The notes under the pieces: model-generated
Told to the model about the DNA's origin: nothing
Database searches by the model: none
What the model saw: only the letters and a program-made list of their open reading frames with translations
Shown: positions 61,132-64,000 of the stretch, piece by piece
How the letters are laid out: the number at the start of each line of letters is the position of its first letter
Numbering within the stretch: position 1 is the first letter of the stretch
Program-made: the position numbers and the translations under genes
Assembly (NCBI GenBank): GCA_013044035.1
Contig: JABEVE010000016.1
Location: forward strand, 62,001-126,000
DNA from: Burkholderiales bacterium
GTDB lineage: Bacteria; Pseudomonadota; Gammaproteobacteria; Burkholderiales; Burkholderiaceae_C
Length of the DNA stretch: 64,000 bases
Direction: 5' to 3'

Positions 61132-61196
61132 TTGACGATGGTTCTTTTGCGCCCTACAGTGCAGTTAAGTGCAAAAAAGTGGGTAAAAGTGCAGGG
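61132..61196 (+). promoter_or_regulatory. mraZ promoter with four MraZ boxes
   Basis: A -35 box TTGACG (61132-61137), 17 bp and a -10 box TACAGT (61155-61160) form the promoter. AGTG repeats at 61158, 61168, 61178 and 61188 are spaced exactly 10 bp apart; the third reads AGTGGG and the others AGTGC. MraZ is known to bind GTGG-type direct repeats with this period upstream of its own gene, so autorepression of the dcw cluster is likely. Confidence 0.72.
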
Positions 61197-61231
61197 GCCG
61201 GGCTCTGCGCTGAAGGCAATCGGAGAAGCGC

Positions 61232-61660
61232 GTGTTCATTGGCATATCGGCGTTGACGCTGGACGGCAAGGGTCGCATGACCGTGCCTGCGCGCCACCGC
61301 GACATGCTGCTGGCGCAGGCTGCCGGTCGGTTGACCCTGACCAAAAGCCCCGAGGGCTGCCTGATGTTGTTCGGCGACGCGCAATGGCAGGAGTTTCGCG
61401 CCAGAATCAGCCAATTGCCCATGGAGGCGCAGGGCTGGAAGCGCATCTATCTGGGCCATGCCACCGAAACCGAGATCGACGCCACGGGACGCGTGCTGAT
61501 CTCGCCGGAACTGCGTGCGGCGGCGCGCATCGAGCGCGAGATCGACTTGATCGGCATGGGTTCGCATTTCGAGATCTGGGACCGCGCCACCCACCAGTCG
61601 CGCGAGGCGGCGGTGATCGAGGCCGGCATGCCTGAAGCGGTACGCAACATCGTGGTGTGA
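61232..61660 (+). CDS. mraZ: Transcriptional regulator MraZ
   Basis: This 142-residue protein has two AbrB-like DNA-binding halves (LTLDGKGRMTVPARHRDML and IDATGRVLISPELRAAA). It represses the division and cell-wall cluster. The start is GTG 61232 (FIGISALTLDGKGR); no ATG is better placed. It is the first gene of the dcw cluster, 12 bp before rsmH. Four direct repeats just upstream are its likely operator. Confidence 0.95.
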   Translation: MFIGISALTLDGKGRMTVPARHRDMLLAQAAGRLTLTKSPEGCLMLFGDAQWQEFRARISQLPMEAQGWKRIYLGHATETEIDATGRVLISPELRAAARIEREIDLIGMGSHFEIWDRATHQSREAAVIEAGMPEAVRNIVV

Positions 61661-61672
61661 AGGTGACCCCAG

Positions 61673-62674
61673 ATGCCAAACCCCGCCCCCACCGCTGCAG
61701 CGCCGCTGCAGCACCGCACCGTGTTGCTGCACGAGGCCGTCGAGCTGCTGATGACCGACCCGGCCGGCATCTATCTCGATGCGACTTTCGGCCGCGGTGG
61801 CCACACGCGGGAATTGCTGACGCGCCTGGCGCCCCAGGCGCGCGTGGTGGCGCTGGACCGCGATCCTCAGGCCATAGCCGCCGGCCAGGACTTGGCGCGG
61901 GCCGATGCGCGCCTGACGCTGGTGCACGCCGCATTTTCCGAATTGGGCGCGGTGCTGGATGGGGTGAACCTGCCCAGGGTGCAGGGCATGTTGCTCGATC
62001 TGGGCGTGTCGTCGCCGCAGCTCGACGAGACCCGGCGCGGCTTCAGCTTTCGAGGCGACGCCCCGCTGGACATGCGTATGGACACCACGCGCGGCATCAC
62101 GGCCGCGCAATTTCTGGCCCAAGCCAGCGTTGATGACATCACCCGGGTGCTGAGAGACTATGGCGACGAACGGGCTGCTTTCCCGATTGCAAAGGCGGTT
62201 GTGGCTCGCCGCGAACGGGGCGAGCCCGTCACCCGTACCGCCGAGCTTGCCGGCCTCGTGGCGCAAGCGGTGCGCAGTCGCGAACCGGGGCAGGATCCGG
62301 CCACGCGCACCTTTCAAGCTCTTCGGATTCACGTCAATGCCGAGCTTGCCGAACTCGAAGCGGCACTCGCGCAGGTGATGGCCAGGCTGGCTGATGGAGG
62401 GCGGCTCGTGGTCATCAGCTTTCACTCCCTCGAAGACCGCATCGTGAAGCAGTTCATGGCGCGGCAGTCGCGTGCGCCCGAGCAGACGCGCGAGCAATTG
62501 CGCCTACCAGTGGCGCCGGTGACATTCCATCCGGGCCTGAAGCTGTTGACCAAGCAACGCCCTGGTGCGGCCGAAGTCAAGGCCAACCCGCGCTCGCGCT
62601 CTGCCATGCTGCGCGCCGCCGAGCGCCTGCCGAGGCTGGCGGCCACGGCTGGGGCGCCGGAGGTGGGCGCATGA
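61673..62674 (+). CDS. rsmH: 16S rRNA (cytosine(1402)-N4)-methyltransferase
   Basis: This 333-residue SAM-dependent enzyme contains [30 protein letters not shown] (SAM loop), [20 protein letters not shown] and the C-terminal [16 protein letters not shown]. These are the RsmH signatures. It methylates C1402 in the ribosomal P site. The last bases overlap the ftsL start (ATGA). It is the second gene of the dcw cluster. Confidence 0.96.
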   Translation: MPNPAPTAAAPLQHRTVLLHEAVELLMTDPAGIYLDATFGRGGHTRELLTRLAPQARVVALDRDPQAIAAGQDLARADARLTLVHAAFSELGAVLDGVNLPRVQGMLLDLGVSSPQLDETRRGFSFRGDAPLDMRMDTTRGITAAQFLAQASVDDITRVLRDYGDERAAFPIAKAVVARRERGEPVTRTAELAGLVAQAVRSREPGQDPATRTFQALRIHVNAELAELEAALAQVMARLADGGRLVVISFHSLEDRIVKQFMARQSRAPEQTREQLRLPVAPVTFHPGLKLLTKQRPGAAEVKANPRSRSAMLRAAERLPRLAATAGAPEVGA

Positions 62675-62970
62675 CGCGGCTGAACCTGTTGCTGTTGCTC
62701 ATCGCCATGGCCAGCGCCATGCTCGTGGTGCGGGCGCAGTACGAGGCGCGTCGCACCTTTGCCGCGCTCGACGCGGCACAGCAGCGGGCCATGCAATTGC
62801 AGCTTGACCACGACCGCTTGCAGGTGGAGGTGCGCGCGCTCTCCGTGCCCGGGCGCATCGAGGAGCTGGCGCGCCATGCGCTGGGACTCGTGCCGGTGAC
62901 GCCTGCCCGGACCGACTACATCAGCGCCGCACGCCTGCCCAGCCTGCCGGCATCCATTCCTACGCGATGA
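62671..62970 (+). CDS. ftsL: Cell division protein FtsL
   Basis: This 99-residue single-span protein has a very short cytoplasmic N-terminus, a membrane helix ([20 protein letters not shown]) and a periplasmic leucine-zipper-like coiled coil ([20 protein letters not shown]). FtsL forms a complex with FtsB and FtsQ and activates FtsWI. Position between rsmH and ftsI, with overlaps on both sides, confirms it. Confidence 0.93.
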   Translation: MTRLNLLLLLIAMASAMLVVRAQYEARRTFAALDAAQQRAMQLQLDHDRLQVEVRALSVPGRIEELARHALGLVPVTPARTDYISAARLPSLPASIPTR

Positions 62971-64000
62971 AGCTCATGGGGAAACGCCAAGCCGCTCCAG
63001 GCTCTCGCCCACCTCAAGGGGGGCGGCGGTTGCAGAGCGGCGTCCTCGGCGCGCTGGGCTCGCGCGCCCTCGGCGCGGCGCCGCGCCAGGCGCAGGCGCA
63101 GAGCAGTCCGCTGCTGCGCCTGCGCCTGGCGCCCGGGCGTGCCTGGCTGGTCAAGGGTTTGCTGTATCTCGCCTTCGCCGCGCTCATCGGCCGCGCCTTG
63201 TGGGTGCAGGTCATCACCACCAACTTCTACCAGCAGCAGGGGGATCTGCGCTTCATCCGCACCATCGAGCTGCCCGCCATGCGCGGGCGCATTCTCGATC
63301 GCCACGGCAATATCCTGGCTTCCAGCATTCCGGTCAAGACCATCTGGGCCGACCCCGAAACGCTGGAGGCCGATCCCGGCAAGGTGAGCGAACTCGCGCA
63401 GTTGCTCAAGCTCAACACGGCCGAGCTGCAGCGGCGTCTGAGTCTGGACAAGCAATTCGTGTATGTGAAGCGCCAGGTCGACGTCGACACCGCGCGCCGA
63501 GTGCAGGCACTGGGTATCAAGGGAATTTATTTCTCCCCAAGTTACAAACGCTACTACCCCGAAGGTTCGGCGGCGGCGCAATTGGTGGGTTTCACCGACC
63601 TGGAGAACCAGGGCCAGGCCGGGGTCGAACTCACCTTCCAGAAAGACCTGGCGGGCCATTCGGGGACGCGCAAGGTCATGCGCGACCGTCTCGGCAATGT
63701 GATCGAGGATGTCGGCGGCGGCGTGCCGCCAGTGAACGGCGATGACGTGCAACTGTCGATCGACAGCAAGATCCAATACCTCACCTACCAGGCCTTGAAA
63801 GATGCGGTGACCAGCAACAAGGCCAAGAACGGCAGCGCCGTGGTGCTCGACGCGACCAACGGGCAGGTGCTGGCGATGGCCAACTATCCGAGTTTCGATC
63901 CCAACCATCGCAGCAGCATGACCCAGTCGGACATGCGCAACTACGCGCTGACCGACACCTTCGAGCCCGGCTCGGTGATGAAGCCCATCACCATCGCCGC
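62967..64000 (+). CDS. ftsI: Peptidoglycan transpeptidase FtsI (PBP3), cut by window edge
   Basis: The gene starts at ATG 62967 inside the ftsL stop and runs off the right edge; about 344 codons are present. After a membrane helix (residues ~60-78, LVKGLLYLAFAALIGRALWV) the dimerisation domain follows (AMRGRILDRHGNILASSIPV, GFTDLENQGQAGVELTFQKD) and the transpeptidase domain begins (GSAVVLDATNGQVLAMANYP). The catalytic SxxK would be the SVMK of FEPGSVMKP at the edge. The cytoplasmic N-tail (~residues 9-58) is unusually long, Gly/Arg/Gln-rich and repeat-like. It synthesises septal wall with FtsW. Confidence 0.94.
   Translation, partial: MKLMGKRQAAPGSRPPQGGRRLQSGVLGALGSRALGAAPRQAQAQSSPLLRLRLAPGRAWLVKGLLYLAFAALIGRALWVQVITTNFYQQQGDLRFIRTIELPAMRGRILDRHGNILASSIPVKTIWADPETLEADPGKVSELAQLLKLNTAELQRRLSLDKQFVYVKRQVDVDTARRVQALGIKGIYFSPSYKRYYPEGSAAAQLVGFTDLENQGQAGVELTFQKDLAGHSGTRKVMRDRLGNVIEDVGGGVPPVNGDDVQLSIDSKIQYLTYQALKDAVTSNKAKNGSAVVLDATNGQVLAMANYPSFDPNHRSSMTQSDMRNYALTDTFEPGSVMKPITIA

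Overview
The window is high-G+C DNA, densely coded on both strands, with the gene order of a betaproteobacterium of the order Burkholderiales. Diagnostic neighbourhoods are ispE / tRNA-Gln / prs / rplY, argB / pyrimidine nucleotidase / slmA, an aa3 cytochrome oxidase cluster with DUF2244, DUF2970 and DUF2909 proteins, rapZ beside a Lon-N protein, and the mraZ-rsmH-ftsL-ftsI start of the dcw cluster. A Thiomonas-like genus is possible, but the sequence alone does not settle this. Both window edges cut a gene: a multicopper oxidase at the left and ftsI at the right.

Layout. 1-2.3 kb: a copper-type cluster on the minus strand (small metal-ligand-rich protein, TolC-like lipoprotein, Tat-exported multicopper oxidase). 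2.4-5.3 kb: argB, a Dph6-like ATP pyrophosphatase, a HAD nucleotidase and slmA, all overlapping. 5.4-13.1 kb: a fatty-acid beta-oxidation operon (TetR regulator, acyl-CoA dehydrogenase, FadB-like bifunctional enzyme, a frameshifted thioesterase, thiolase, enoyl-CoA hydratase). 13.1-15.4 kb: trmL, comF and a BioC-like methyltransferase. 15.6-23.9 kb: cytochrome c oxidase structural and assembly genes, in which cox11 and a classical sco are absent from the usual places. 24-33.2 kb: gluQ, rhlE, tRNA-Met, a universal stress protein, a FimT-like pseudopilin, hrcA, nadK, recN, rapZ and a Lon-N protein. 33.3-37.6 kb (minus strand): mutM, a dynamin-like GTPase carrying an in-frame 81-bp tandem repeat, and mutY. 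37.8-43.4 kb: a TPR protein, lolB, ispE, tRNA-Gln, prs and rplY. 43.5-51.7 kb: a thioesterase, an Atm1-type ABC exporter, a complete glutamate/aspartate ABC importer, pyrC, RNase P RNA and a glutathione-S-transferase-like protein.

51.7-60.7 kb is the most interesting region. A minus-strand operon begins with a recognisable promoter and a fluoride (crcB-motif) riboswitch. It then encodes six subunits related to hydrogenase-4 and complex I: HyfC-, HyfE-, HyfF- and HyfG-like proteins, a ferredoxin/HyfI fusion, and a HyfB-like protein. It ends with two tandem crcB fluoride-channel genes and a DUF190 gene. The HyfG-like subunit has lost the cysteines that bind the NiFe centre, so the complex is not a hydrogenase. 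It belongs with the energy-converting-hydrogenase-related (Ehr) group: electron-transfer clusters and ion-translocating membrane subunits are kept, but the redox partner is unknown. The arrangement predicts a membrane redox or ion-pumping complex made together with fluoride exporters when fluoride rises. The 3' strand of the riboswitch can pair with the Shine-Dalgarno sequence of the first gene, which gives a plausible translational ON switch.

Other regulatory observations are four 10-bp-phased MraZ boxes over the mraZ promoter, a 26-bp near-perfect palindrome before the oxidase operon, an apparently leaderless universal stress gene, and repeat elements inserted in frame in at least two, possibly three, proteins.
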